Part shown: positions 22,676 through 35,400 of the stretch, one piece after another
Layout of the letters: the number at the start of each line of letters is the position of its first letter
How positions within the stretch are numbered: the stretch's first letter is position 1
NCBI GenBank assembly: GCA_030549775.1
Contig: CM060174.1
Location: forward strand, 51,524,707-51,588,706
Direction of reading: 5' to 3'
From: Tamarix chinensis
Lineage: Eukaryota > Streptophyta > Magnoliopsida > Caryophyllales > Tamaricaceae
DNA length: 64,000 nt
Made by a program: the position numbers and the translations under genes
The notes under the pieces: generated by a model
Database searches by the model: none
What the model was told of the DNA's origin: nothing
The model's input: the letters and a program-made list of their open reading frames with translations, nothing else

Positions 22676-24081
22676 TTGAATGGGAGTTAATGATTGTACG
22701 AGAGGTTGCATGGGATGTGTAACGTTTGCGTGAGAGCAAAATTCACGTATGAGAGGTTGATTTGGGATGTAAGGAAGGTAATGCAAGCATTATTTGGGTG
22801 TTTAACTGTTTTGGATGGAGAATAGTATGTGGAGTAGTATAAGGATATAGAGGAGACAAAATTAGGGTTTGGAGTGATTAACTCTGGGACGTTGTGATTA
22901 AGTAGGGTTGGAGTAACTAATTGTGATTGTTGAGGATAATTAAGGTTTGGGATGGCTAAGTATGGTTGTTATGGTAAAATAGGGTTAAGAGTGGTTAACC
23001 ACGGGTTGGTGTGGACAATTAGGGTTGGTTATGGCTGCTTAGAGTTGTTTGGCGTTATCATGTGTATTATTGATTAAAGTGTAGTTATGAATGTGGAATT
23101 TTATTGTTTGGGACGTGTAAGGCAGAAAGAGAATGATTTATGCATATCAATGGTGAAAACCTTTTGAACAAGATATGTTAAGACACTAACCGCTTACAGA
23201 GAAAGATGTTGAGCCGGACCCATACCGGTCCACCGGCAAATAATAGTGGCAGGGTATGTTACCCTCGTGACCGGTCCACCGACTATAACAGTGGCAGGGC
23301 ATGGCCCTCGTGACCGTTCCACCAGCTATAATAGTGGGGGATTCCGTACTCAACAAACTAATTAGAATAATGATAATACATGGGAAAGATACAAACATTT
23401 ACAGTGGAACACCTTGTGAGTCGGGGCCAGACCGGTCTACCGACAAATAATAGTGGCAGGGTATGTTACCCTCGTGACCAGTCCACCGGCTATAATAGTG
23501 GCAGGGCATGACCCTCGTGACCGTTCCACCGGCTATAATAGTGGGGTTCCCACACTCCCACGGACTATTAAATAATATGTGTGAAATGAACGTATTATTA
23601 ACGAGAAATAAGAATAAGTCACCAAAAAAGTATTCAGACCTTATCTTGCTGGTTATCGCATGTTGTCTATATGATTGTACTATGTGTGTTGTGTGGTATG
23701 ATTGTATGCTTGGCCTTAGCGCACCAGCACCCTTACTCAGTATTGGACCCGTACTGATACTACCTTGATTGAATGGGTCCTGTGATGATCCACCAATGGT
23801 GGGGAGCAGACCTCCTATGCAGGTTTGATCGGTTACTATTTTGGGGTGGAAGGCTTGACTTGAGTGAGTAGGCGATCCGCATACTGATCCTTTTTGGGGA
23901 TTTTTTTGTTAGCTATATTTTGTATTACATTTCCCGTTTTAAAAGAAAAAGTATTATGGGTTTGTAATCCTAAATCGTATTCAAACTTCTGTTTGACTTA
24001 TATCTTATTAACGATTTATGCTAAATGTCATCTTGCGTTTTATGATACTTCGTACTTATTGATGATCGGATTTAGCCTTAG

Positions 24082-24127
24082 CACTTAGTACCAGAACGGT
24101 AGGAAGGAACCGGTCTGGTACTAAGTG
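24082..24127 (+). terminator. Hairpin near the 3' end of solo LTR A2
   Basis: CACTTAGTACCAGA (24082-24095) pairs perfectly with TCTGGTACTAAGTG (24114-24127), a 14-bp stem about 100 bp before the LTR end. Equivalent hairpins lie at 9243-9288 (A1) and 56452-56494 (A3). It may relate to RNA 3' end formation or packaging; the terminator label is tentative. Confidence 0.4.
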
Positions 24128-26901
24128 TGGCGGTAATACCCCTAAGTTTACGGTTTTAATTCTTTCGCTTCCGCTAAACCTTTTGATTTAAACGAAATTT
24201 TTCAGTAGTAAATTTGGAGGTGTTACATATACAACCCTAGGAAAAAACACTCTCGGTCACTATTATAACTGGTGGACTGATAATAATCATCCTTCATCTG
24301 AGCCTAGCTCAATGATCTTCCACTTTAAGTGATTAGTATTTTATTCATATCTTATTTGCCTAGTAACGCCCATCTGGACATGCATACCCCAATGGACACT
24401 CCTGACTTATTACCACTCGTCTAACCCAGACTTCTTGAAGACCCTGTCCCATCACCCCCAACATTTTTCTACCAACCAGAAACCAAACAAAGAACCCTCA
24501 TACACATGATTCAAGGCCCACTCTCCTTTTTCTCCACCTATTCTCACCATCACCTATACTAAGGTTTCCCCTTGAAACCCTAATGTGGCCTATGTGACCC
24601 TTGCCTTTCCTCCCCTCACTTAGCCCACATCTTCGCTCACTCAAGGACCATCACCATGCTCACCCTAACTCCAAACCTCATAGCCTAACTCCTCAACTCA
24701 CACATATGATAATGATATAGTGGCTGGGCACCCTAAAAAACACTAATATTTCCCTTTTTTCTTCCCTACTCCCTTCTTTTACACAACTCTACCCTCCATG
24801 TAGCTTGACCCACACCCTCCATGCAGTACACCCCTCATCACAACACCAATTTCCAACCAAATTCCTTACCCTTTCCCTATAACACACCCTATCTTTATGG
24901 TTGCCTCCCCAAAAACCTTACTTTATGCCCCCATGCACCTTCCTATTAACCCACGTACTAAAACTCTCCCAAGCACACCAACCACCCAAAAAACACTTTC
25001 CTCCCCATGGTTAACCTCCAAATAAGACTTCCCCATGTAAATCTTTCCCCTATGTAGAGTACATACCCCTCCCCCATCCAAGACTCACACTCCCCATACC
25101 ACTTGTTACCCTAGCCATTCATATTATTATTTCTCCTTTTATTTACTCCACCATATTTCATGAGATAATAGGACATCTCATATCACTTTACTCACTTTGC
25201 CCTCTTTATTTTTTTCAACTTCTTTTGGCCACTCAAGTCTCACCTAAGGAAATTAGGCATAAACATATTAATATTTCAACCATATATAATAGAATTTCCA
25301 CCCATAGCAAGTTCTAACCACACATACAACAAATAATGAAAAACATGGCCACCATACCTTAGCTCCTTGCTAGCCAAGATGTACCACACACATTTAGTTT
25401 AATACAAATATATTCACACACAATCACACAAGTACACCCATTTCACAAATAAGACTCACAAGACAACCCAAATCTTAATTATATGCTTTCCTAGTTGAGC
25501 TCCGAGCTTAAAGCAAAAATCCTATGCCTCCTCGTGAGGAAATATTTGCTCAATACCTATAATGAGAGCATAAACTAGGTCATTTCACAATCTTCCTACC
25601 AATTTTTTTCCCTATTTTCTTAACCAAAATACTAATAATAATGATGATGATGTTAACAATAATAAATTATTAAAATAAAATACACCAAATAAATAAGAGG
25701 GAGAAAGGTGTAAGTAGAAAAGATAGCAGGTAAGGGTGGCGACTATGGTAGCCCAGCAGTGACGGTGGTGGAGATGTAAAGGAGAGGATTGTAGGGTAGG
25801 AAAAAGAGAAGGAAAGTAGAGTTTCTTAGGTGATGGAGCTTCCTAGCTCAATAGGTTTGTGGTGATGGTGGTGGTGGCCTCATGGCAGTGTAGTGGTAGC
25901 GGTAGCGGCACTCAAGAGGAAAAGAGGAAGAAAGGGAAGAAAGGAGAGGGGAGAAGGAGAGGAGGAGGTGTTGGTGTGGAAGGGGCTCTTTCTATGTAGG
26001 AAGGGAGGGAGGGAGGGTAGTGAGATTAGTCGTAGTGGTGGCACAGGGTGGCACAAGTGGTGACGAAAGGTGCAAAAGGGAAACTTGAGCTGCCTACTTT
26101 GTACACATGTCCAGAGGAGGGGAAGGAAAGGGGAGAGGCTTAGTGGATGTAGATTGATGTAGGGAAAAGGATATGAGGAATTGGAGATGGCGACATAGCC
26201 TGGTGGCGATGATGGTGGCATCTAATTGGGTGATCGGAGTAAGGAAGGTTGGGGTGGATTGGGCAGAAAAGAGAGGGAAGAAAGGAGCAGGTAAGGGTTT
26301 ATAGGTGCAAGGGAGCGAGAAATTGGGCTGAGGAAGAAGACGAAGGAAGGTTGGTAGATATCGGTCAGCATGCAGGCTGGTACAGCTACGTAGGGGGCGT
26401 GGGAGAGAGTAAGAGGAGAGAGGGCTTGCAAAGGAGGGGGACCAGGTAGGGGAAGTGCTTATTATATGCCTTATAGGGTTGAAAGGGGAAAGGATGAGGA
26501 AGAGAGGGGAGAGAGAGGATGCAAAGTGTAGCGGTGCACAGGGGGTTATGTAGGTAAAAGGAAGGAGACGGGGTAAAAAAGGAAAGGAAGGAAAAAAAAG
26601 CACAACGGAGAAAATGAAAAGAGGGAGGTTGCGTGTGCTGGGTTCGACCGGTTAGAGGAGAGAAAGAAAAAAAGAAAGAAAGAATGGGTCGGGGAGGATA
26701 AACGAAAGAAGAGAAGGAGAGGGGGAGAAAGGTTGGACAACCGTTTGGTGCAGCCCTACTAGCTGAAGGAGAAGAAAAGGAAAAGGGAAAGGAAGAAACA
26801 AAAGAAACAAAAGGAGGAAAGAAAATGAGGAAAGGAAAAAAAAAGAAGGAAAAATGGTGTGGTAGGGTGTTTTGTTTTTTTGGGGAGTTTTAAGGATGAT
26901 A

Positions 26902-26902
<1 letters not shown>

Positions 26903-26981
<79 letters not shown>

Positions 26982-27018
26982 CGATGATGACGACGATGAT
27001 GATGATGGTGATGGTGAT
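26903..27018. repeat. (AAT)n and (GAT)n microsatellite in the Gypsy LTR
   Basis: A run of AAT units passes into GAT/GAC units. It corresponds in place to the TTA tracts of the A-type LTRs. Confidence 0.85.
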
Positions 27019-27120
27019 GATTTTCATTAATTTAGAAAGTATTATAATTTATCTTAGGTTAGTTAATTAAATTAGTCTCCACTATGTCCTTGCATTATTT
27101 TTCTTTTTTTTATTGCCATA

Positions 27121-27151
<31 letters not shown>

Positions 27152-27235
27152 TCAAATGGGAAAATATAATCAAATCTTATTCAATAATTTCTTATTTTAT
27201 TCTTTAATCCCAAAATAAAGGTTTGGGGTATTACA

Positions 27236-27250
27236 TCACTACCCCCTTAA
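27236..27250 (-). other. Polypurine tract of the Gypsy element
   Basis: The minus strand reads TAAGGGGGTAGTGA immediately before the 3' LTR start TGTAATACCCC, the usual position for priming plus-strand DNA synthesis. Confidence 0.65.
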
Positions 27251-27409
27251 ATAAACACTTTTTCCCCGTAGTCACAAGCTTAATTTGGAAGTCACGAGGA
27301 AGGAATGAGGGATAAGGTGATTCTAGGGCAACTCGCTAAACAGGAACATAAAACATGATGAACCACTACCCCCTTAAAGAAAAAAGGGGTTTATCAAGGA
27401 TTTTTATAC

Positions 27410-28880
27410 CTAAGGCAAAAAGTTTCGGATATGCCTCGCACATGTCCTTATCAGCTTCCCAAGTGGCTTCCTCTATCCTATAGTGGCTCTAAAGTATCTT
27501 CACAAGTGGAACTACACTTGTACGATTCTTTCATAGCTTGGTATTAAGGATTCGCACAGGTCTCTCTTCATAGGTCAGAGAATCATCAAACTCGGCTTCA
27601 TTGGGTTGGATCACGTGGGAAGGATAGGCACCACACTTCCATAGATATGAGACATGGAACACGTTGTGGACACGTGCCAACTCTGGCAAGAGTGCCAACT
27701 GATAGGCAAATTCCCTAACCCATTCAAAAATCTCATAGGATCCTATGTATCTTCGGCTCATCTTGCATCTCTTACCAAACTTCTGCACACCTTTGGTGGG
27801 GAAGACCCTCAACAACACTTTCTCTTCAGGCTCAAATTTGCCACCACGGTGCTTCCGATTGGCATAACTCTTTTGGCGACTCTAAGTAGCTCTCATATAG
27901 TTCTAAATCTAACAGATCTGTTGGGTCATCTCCCCAATCATCTTAAGTCTCATTACCACCGTCTCACTAATGTCATTCCAACATAAGGGGGTCCTACACT
28001 TTGATCCATACAAAACTTCGAAGGGAGCCATCCCTATGCTGGAATGGTAGCTATTGTTGTAAGAGAAATCTATCAGGTGTAGATAATCCTCCCAACAACC
28101 TTAGATGTCCAAAACATAGGCTCACAATATGTCTTCTAGGTTTTAAATAGTCCTCTCAATCTGTCCATCAGTGGCGAGATGGGAAGTTCTAGGCGAGATG
28201 GGAAGTTGTACTCATCTTTAATTTTTTTCTAAAAACCTCTTGTAACATTTCCTAAAAGTGGGAGAGGAACCTCAAGTCCCTGTCTGACATAATATCCTCA
28301 GGCACCCCATGCCAACTAACCTCGAACTTCATGTAGGCACTGGCCAACTAATTCATACTCTAGGTCGACTTCATGGGAGCGAACACTACTAACTTAGTCA
28401 ATCTATCCACGATGACCCAGATAGTGGCATAGCTACTTCATATCCTAGGAAACCCACTGACAAAGTCCATAGAGATCAAATCCCACTTCCATCTTGGCAC
28501 TTCTAGAGGCTAGAGTAGCCCTGTAGGTCTGTAGTGCTCAATTTTGACCTTATGAAAGGTCTGGTATCTTGATACAAATTTAGCTACCTTTCACTTCATA
28601 TAGGGCTACCAGTTTATCTTCTTGAGATCCTTGGATAGCTTACCCTCTCGGTTATACGAAGTATGGGGTTTAGTGACAATCTTCTAAGATCTAGCGCTTC
28701 AACTTCGAGCAACCTTGTGGTACACACTAAGGGCCCTTGTTGCAAAGGCTACCATCCTTATATATCTAAAACTCTTTGGCCTAGCCTTCCTGTATCTTCT
28801 GATGTATCTTCTCAAGCTTGGAATCTCCAAGCTAGTTGGCACAAATCTACTCAAACACTATGCGGTGATCGTTAAGGCAC
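27410..28880 (-). pseudogene. Gypsy integrase with chromodomain-like tail, decayed
   Basis: Minus-strand fragments include ATDGQIERTI (the TDGQTERT region of integrase), DYLHLIDFSYNNSYHSSIGM, APFEVLYGSKCRTPLCW, then an open run of 95 codons at 27531-27818 with VFPTKGVQKFGKR, RYIGSYEIFEWVREFAYQLA, LPELARVHNVFHVSYL and LTYEERPVRIL. The tail EEATWEADKDMCEAYPKLF at about 27440-27500 matches the chromodomain-like end of Tekay/Del integrases, thought to guide insertion to heterochromatin. Several TAA, TAG and TGA stops break the frame. A short direct duplication around GGCGAGATGGGAAGTT lies near 28175-28206. Confidence 0.88.
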
Positions 28881-29648
28881 ACAACTCTTCCACCATTTGA
28901 TTAGTGACCACACACGAGTTCACAAAGTGTGTGGTCTTTCTACTCAATGCATCTACAAACATGTTGGCCTTACTCTAGCGGTAGGTAAACTCAATATCAT
29001 AATCCTTAACTAGTTCTAGCTACCTCATTTGCCTCATGTTAAGTTCCCTCTAAGTGAAGATGTATTTGAGGCTCTTGTGATTAGTAAAGAACTTACACTT
29101 GGCCCCTTATAGGTAGTGGTTCCAGATCTTCAACTCAAAAACCAATATGGCTACCTCCAGATCATGAGTCAGATAGTCCTACTTGTGTCACTTCAACTAA
29201 CCAGAGGCATATGCAACCACTTTACCATTTTTCATTAATACACACCATAGCTCGTACTTGGATGTGTCACTTTTGAAACCCTCTAGTAGAGTCAGGACAG
29301 GTGTTGTGGTGAACTATCTCTTTAGCTCCTAAAAAGCCTCATTATAGGAATCATCCCAATGGAACCTGCTGGTCTTCTTTAGATGGTTTGTTAGAAGATG
29401 AGCAATCCTTGATAATTTATGCACAAATCGGTGGTAATATCCAACCAAACCTAATAAGCAATGAACCTCTGAAATGTTTGTGGGAGGCTTCCGTTCTTTG
29501 ACCACCACTATCTTTATCGAGTCAATAGCTACTCCCCCGGATGACACTATGTGCCCAAGAAAAGATCCTTCTAGAAGCTAGAACCTGCACTCGGACAACT
29601 TTGCATACAGACGAAGCTCCCAGAGGAGGGATAAAATAGTGTAAAGGT
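28881..29648 (-). pseudogene. Gypsy RNase H region, decayed
   Basis: Minus-strand segments GLVGYYHRFVHKLSRIAHLL and FHWDDSYNEAF (29329-29547), a KSLKYIFT segment near 29060, then an IEFTYR segment and DALSRK near 28960, are the RT-to-RNase H linker and RNase H core of Gypsy pol (family words GYYRRFIxxFS, HxSLKYIFTQxELN, ADALSRK). Stops lie between them. Confidence 0.85.
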
Positions 29649-30224
29649 GTTGCTCATGCTCTTCATTTCCTCGGGAGTATACTAGGATGTCATTGATGAA
29701 TACTACTACAAATTAGTTGAAGAAGGGTCTAAAGATCATCTTCATCAAATTCGTGAATACTGTAGGAGCATTGGTGAGTCCAAAAGGCATCACCATGAAC
29801 TTGTAGTGTCCATACCGTGTCCAGAATGAGATTTTCATGATATTAGCATCTGCTATGCAAAATTGGTGGTATCAAGACGTCAAGTTGACCCTAGAAAAGA
29901 CTATGGCACCCCATAGCTAATCAAAGAGGTTATCTATCCTCAGGAGTAGATACCAATGTTTCACTATCAACTTGTTTAGCCTTCGGTAATCAATGCAGAG
30001 ATTGAGACTCCTATCTTTCTTCTTTACAAACAAGATCTGTGCTCCCTATGGTGACACACTTAGTCAGATGTACCCATGATCTAGTAATTATTCTAGCTGA
30101 ATCTTGAGCTTCTTCAATTCAACAAGTGTCATCCAATAGGGTGCTCTTGACACTAGTTCAACCCCTAGAACCAACTTGATGATGAAGTCAATCTCATACA
30201 CTAGGGGCATACCCAATATCTCCT
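29649..30224 (-). pseudogene. Gypsy reverse transcriptase, decayed, catalytic Asp changed
   Basis: From 30224 downward the minus strand gives a SRAPYWMTLVELKKLK run, an [13 protein letters not shown] region, [18 protein letters not shown] and VVFINDILVYS. The YxDD-box, FIDD in this lineage, is FIND here (about 29689-29700), so one metal-binding aspartate is lost in addition to the stop codons. The N-terminal end lies directly at the hAT insertion and is continuous in meaning with the protease side at 35960. Confidence 0.88.
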
Positions 30225-30232
30225 CTGGAAAT

Positions 30233-32437
30233 TAGGGGTGTAAATGGGGTGGTTTTTATCTAATACCTAATGGATATATACATAGATACGGATACAAAGA
30301 TAGAGGAAAAAAACGCCGGGTTCGGGTACAGATATGGGTAACGAATCCCCATATCCGTACCCGCATCTATATCCGTATTAGTACCCATTGGATAAAAAGT
30401 GATATAAAATTACCTTTTTACCCTTTATATACATAACATAATTAATATATTCATTAAGGTTATAATAGTAATTAAGTTAAAATCCTAATACTCTATTAAA
30501 TCTAAATTAGATAATTAGATTTGTATAATTAAAATTTTCCATCCAGTAATCTATAATCTACTAACAAGTATAATTGAAAATTACTTAGAAGGGACTTATG
30601 AATTTAGCTATCCCCTTAACCCCTAACTCCTAAGACTTGAGTGTAGAGTGCCCTTCCCTTCAGTCATTCACCCTCGATTCCTCGACCTTGATGGCGGCTG
30701 CCTTCCTCAACTACTAGTCGACCTCAACCTCCTCCCAGATCGGCCTGCCACCTCTAACCCAGGCACCACCATCTGTTCCCCTATCACCTGAGTTTTGTGG
30801 ACCTAGAGTCTCCGTGCCATGGTTTCTTCTTTTTTCTTCCTCTATTGCAACAGACCGGCCCCATCATTGCTCGTTGCTTGTTGCAGTCTCCATTTACTTT
30901 TTCTTGATCCTAACGTTACCAGCTCTAACATTTGTAACTCGAAGCCTCAAGCTCAATCGCAGCCTCCCAATGTCGAGTCGTTGAGTCGACTAATAGTTAG
31001 TCCTCTCCTCACCCTTCTTCGTTTCTCTTCCTGAGTTTTTTTTATTAAGCCTAGTGTAGTGTACTAGTGTTGTGTAACTTATTCTCTATCCATTGCAGCC
31101 TTGTGGACAGAAATTTGCAGCGATGCATTCAAAATTGGTTAGTCCTCTACCAGTTTGCTGAGTGCTGACTCTGCCCTGCATTTGGTAAGTGGTAAGCCCT
31201 ATACGTGTTATAAGTGGGCTAGCTTAACCTTGATTACAATTTGTGATAGATGCCTTTGTTATGGAAATATTTCTCCACCATTGACATATTCTAACACTAT
31301 GTAAATCTTGGATTTTCTTGCCAAAACCTACAATATTTGATCATCCATGCATCGACAATAATAAGTATGTGATATGGCCGGATATTGGTCATTACGTTTG
31401 ATTAACAATATTGATAAATTTTACAGCATACATATGGTATAAAACTGTAAGTATTAACAATTGATAATAATAATAAATTGTTCAACTTTCTACTTTACAT
31501 ACATTTTCAAACCAATAAGGCAAATATGGATTTCTCATACACATGAAAATTAAAAAGCAAGGAAGATAACCTGGGGCAGAACATTTGTCCCTTGTCCATG
31601 GACCTGAGTTAATTTAGTAAAGAAGGAATCATTATAGTAAACCAAACAGCTATGGCTTGAAATTTTAATTTCTATCATAGACACAGGTTTGGGATCAAGC
31701 TTAACATGATTTTTTTTTTGAAAATTATGAAAAATGTGATATTCTATTGGTTAAGCTGGTTACATGTTGTTTACGGAATTTTGATACTTCTATTGAGTTG
31801 TGGTGTAATTTAGTTGCACTATAGCTGCTACTAATTACTGGCCCTATTAAATAGAGGGTGTTTTGAGATGATGCTAATTTAGATATGGTATTTAGTTGCT
31901 GCTAATTACTAGCTTATTTTGTATTTCAAGGAGATCTTAACTCTAAATCTACAAACAGATCTTCATCCTGAAACTAAGATGTTGCTGCTACATTGCTATT
32001 ACTAGGAAAATGTTTCCTCATCCAGTTAGATTTTGTTATAAAATTATAGTTCCTAATTCCTAAAGTAGGGCCTAAGGATGAAGATCCTCCTTGGTTTTTT
32101 CCTTCCCGATATATAAGAAACTACTGCATTTCTATTTAACCGAACAATCAGTAAGTGTAAGCACCATATTAGATCAGTGTAAAAAGCAGTAGACATGTGA
32201 GTTTGGAATAATTGAAGCATTTCAATATTCTGTTACATTAATAAGGGGCTTGAATTCATGAGAGAATGTGATGCAGACATTACTTGTTCTTATATGGAGT
32301 TTTGTTTTACATGCACCTCGAGGCTTGAATAAGGCCTTTGATTGCTATCAGTATTAGGATACTGCTTCTTACATTGCAACAAAGAACACTAACCTTTTAG
32401 CCATATTTGGGTGTTGGTCTTATCGAGCTCTAGTATG

Positions 32438-32476
<39 letters not shown>

Positions 32477-35400
32477 TACTCAAATCATAGGCATTTTGGT
32501 CATACATCTATAGTTGCTTCAGCTCTAATATCTAGTATGCAAATAATCTTTAGGCATAGAAAACTAGTTAATTTATAAAATTATCTTGCTATTTATCGGA
32601 GAATTCAAAACCTAATAATTGAAACTAGTATTTTGGGCATCCAAGGTTCAGGTTTGAATCTTCTTTTGTTTATTATTGCATTAGTTTATGAATTTTATGG
32701 TAATTGTTGACTATCTATATAATATGTTTGGGTAAATCAGGTAATTAGGTTCTTTATTATAATACCTTTTACAAACTTTTGCGATTTGAGATATAGGTAA
32801 TTAGTTAATTAGGTTATTTATTATAATACCTTTTACAATAACTAACTAAGAGTAAGTAAATATAAATAAGTAAGAGTAAATAAATATTATGTTTTCTTAT
32901 TATGTAGAATTTAGGATTATTAATTAGTTTGATGGCATCAAGTATCCAACCTAATGCTAATTCACAAAGTGTACCACCATATTCTTCTAGTTCAGCTAGT
33001 AATCCTATAACTAGTGAACCATCAACCAATGAGGAGGTAGAAGAAGTGAATCCATTTTCTTTAGTGAAAAAAGAAGAAGAAAACTTCAGTTGTTTGAGAT
33101 CATTTTAATGCGGCAGAAATTAATGGTTAAAAAAAAGCAATTTGTAAAGGTTGTAATAAGAGTTTGAGCGGTGATCCAAAAAATGGTACTTCTCATTTGC
33201 ATGATCACATGAAGAAATGTGTACGTTTAAGGCTAATACAAGGAGTAGGACAAACTAAGTTGAGTTTTGATCAGAAGGGGGAAGGAAAAGGAAAGCTTAT
33301 GGTTGTGGAATTTAATCAACAAGTTGTAAGGCGTGAGCTATGTAATATGGTAGTTATGCATGAGTATCCAATTTGTATAGTGGAACATGAAGGCTTTAGA
33401 AGATATTCAGCAGCTCTTCGACCATCATTTCAAATGATTTCAAAGAACACTATGTGAAGCGATATTTTCAAGTTGTTTGAATATGAAAAAGATGAAACAA
33501 TGTCGTTGTTGAGTAGTAACAAGAGTCGAGTTTCAATCACAACAGATATGTGGACATCTCATAAAAAAAAGGGTTTCATGGCTATCACGACTCACTAGAT
33601 TGATAATCATTAGACATTGCAAAGTTGAATAATAAGGTACACTAAATTCATATTCATCTATAGTTCTAAAATATTAATATTATGTAATTATATGTTGTTC
33701 TTTGGTTTATTTGTTGTATCATTGTATTTTGTTGAAGGTTTGTGTGTGTTCCAATTCCACATACATCTGAGGTTCTGTGTGATGTTTTGGTTAATTATTT
33801 GATAGAATGGAATATTGATTCAAAACTTACTACATTGAATGTCGATAATTGTACCTCCAATGATGCTTTGATCATAGATTTGAAAAATAATTTTTAGTCA
33901 AAATGTTTTTTTATTGCATGGGAGATATTTTCATATGCGTCATGTTGCTCATGTGCTTAATATTATTGTTAGCTATGGTATGGAGATCATTCAAAAAGCT
34001 ATTGAGAACATACGTGATGGTGTGATGTATTAGAAAGCATCACCAAAAAGGCTGAAAAAGTTTATGGAGGTTTGTCGTCAAAAAGAAATTACATATAGTA
34101 GAGCCTTAACACATGATTGTAGGATAAGATAGAATTCTACATTTTTTATATTTTATGCTTCTCTAATGTATGAAGATGTGTTTTCTCGCTTGGCACGATT
34201 GGAATCTAATTTTAATTAATGTCCTACAAGTGATGAATTGGACTTGGCTTGATCTATTTGTGAGAGATTGTCATTATGTTATGTTGTCACTTTGATGTTT
34301 TCTGGAAGTAGATATCCTACTTCCAATTTATACTTTCCCAAGGTTTGTGAAGTTAGAATGTCCTTGATTGAATGGTCTCTTGATCAAGATGAAATTATTA
34401 GTGGTATGGAAACAAAAATGATAGAAAATTTTGAAAAATATTGGAGTGTAATTCATGAAATGATGGCTGTGGCAACTATTTTGGATCCAAGATATAAATT
34501 GAAGTTGGTAGATTTTATTATTCTATAATTTATGGGAGCACCTATGGTGAAGAGGTAGATAATGTTCGTAAAATATGCTATGAATTGTTTCATAAGTATG
34601 AGGAGAAGTATAAGCATAGGAAGAGAAGTTCATCAATATTGCATGATTCTAATGTTAGTAGTCAAAATTGTGGTTCAAGTGTTAGTAGTGTGACTTTGGG
34701 TTCTAGATTCTCCCTTAAGCTTCATTATAATCAGTGGTTGGTGAACCAAGACATGACTAGTGTGCCACAAAAGACCGAGTTACATTGTTATTTGGATGAG
34801 CCTGTGATGCCACAGATAGACGACTTTAATGTGTTAGCATGGTGGAAGACAAATACCAAGTATCTGATTTTGCAACGAATGGCCAGAGACATACTTGCCA
34901 TCCCTATTTGTACAATTGATTCTAATTCAGCTTATAGCATAAGTAGGAGATTTGTAATTCCTCATTGCATCTAATTACACCCAAAGATTCTAGAAGCATT
35001 AATGTGTTGTAGAGATTAGCTTTGGGCTACTATAATGAATGAAGGTAATATTTACTTTTATACATTTGATGTTTAAATAATTATAATATATCTATTGTTA
35101 TATTTGTTTAATTCTAAATGTTCTAATTTTGTGTTTTTGTAAGATAATGATTGTACTGCAAACTCAACTTATTGTAAGTTTACCTTACAAAATGAAGAAT
35201 CCGACTCGGATGTTAGTGAGCATGAGGTAAAACTTGTTATAAATATTATTAGTGATTAAAATACTTGATTATACTTAATTATTTAAACTATTTATGTTTT
35301 TTATTTATTTTTTAGATGAATGTGTAAGCCATAAGATATAGAGGTTGAAGATAGAAAGATAAATTAGTGATATGGAATTTTTGGAGCTCAACACGAACAA

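Larger units (their letters stand above)
18836..24227 (+). mobile_element. Solo LTR A2, 5.4 kb
   Basis: It starts TGAAATACCCCAAAAATCC and ends GGAGGTGTTACA, with a perfect 5-bp duplication TATAC (18831-18835 and 24228-24232). It is closely related to A1 throughout, with no internal coding region. Marks include the TATA box at 19854, pyrimidine-rich leader to about 20470, TTA tracts, exon-like module 21567-21628, minisatellite about 21900-22670, TATAATAGTGG boxes 23208-23545 (one block more than A1), stem-loop block 23725-23823 and terminal hairpin 24082-24127. It sits in the opposite orientation to the Gypsy LTR that hosts it. Confidence 0.92.
17880..27235 (-). repeat. 3' LTR of the Gypsy element, interrupted by solo LTR A2
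   Basis: Read on the minus strand it begins TGTAATACCCCAAACC at 27235 and ends GGAGGTGTTACA at 17880. Removing the nested solo LTR leaves about 4.0 kb. It contains a purine-rich (plus strand) block at 25740-26900, which is the pyrimidine leader of the minus strand, an exon-like module at 25491-25556, TATAATAGTGG-type boxes at 18480-18835 and 24240-24275, and the conserved stem-loop block at 18252-18352. The other LTR at 37910 shares its terminal sequence and the module region but lacks roughly 1.9 kb. Confidence 0.88.

Noticed and set aside
25880..26740. Several minus-strand proline-rich frames up to 169 codons
   Set aside because: Pyrimidine-rich leader of the minus-strand Gypsy LTR, not a gene.
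27654..27986. 110-codon plus-strand frame
   Set aside because: Antisense shadow of the integrase remnant, which has the recognisable domain words on the minus strand.
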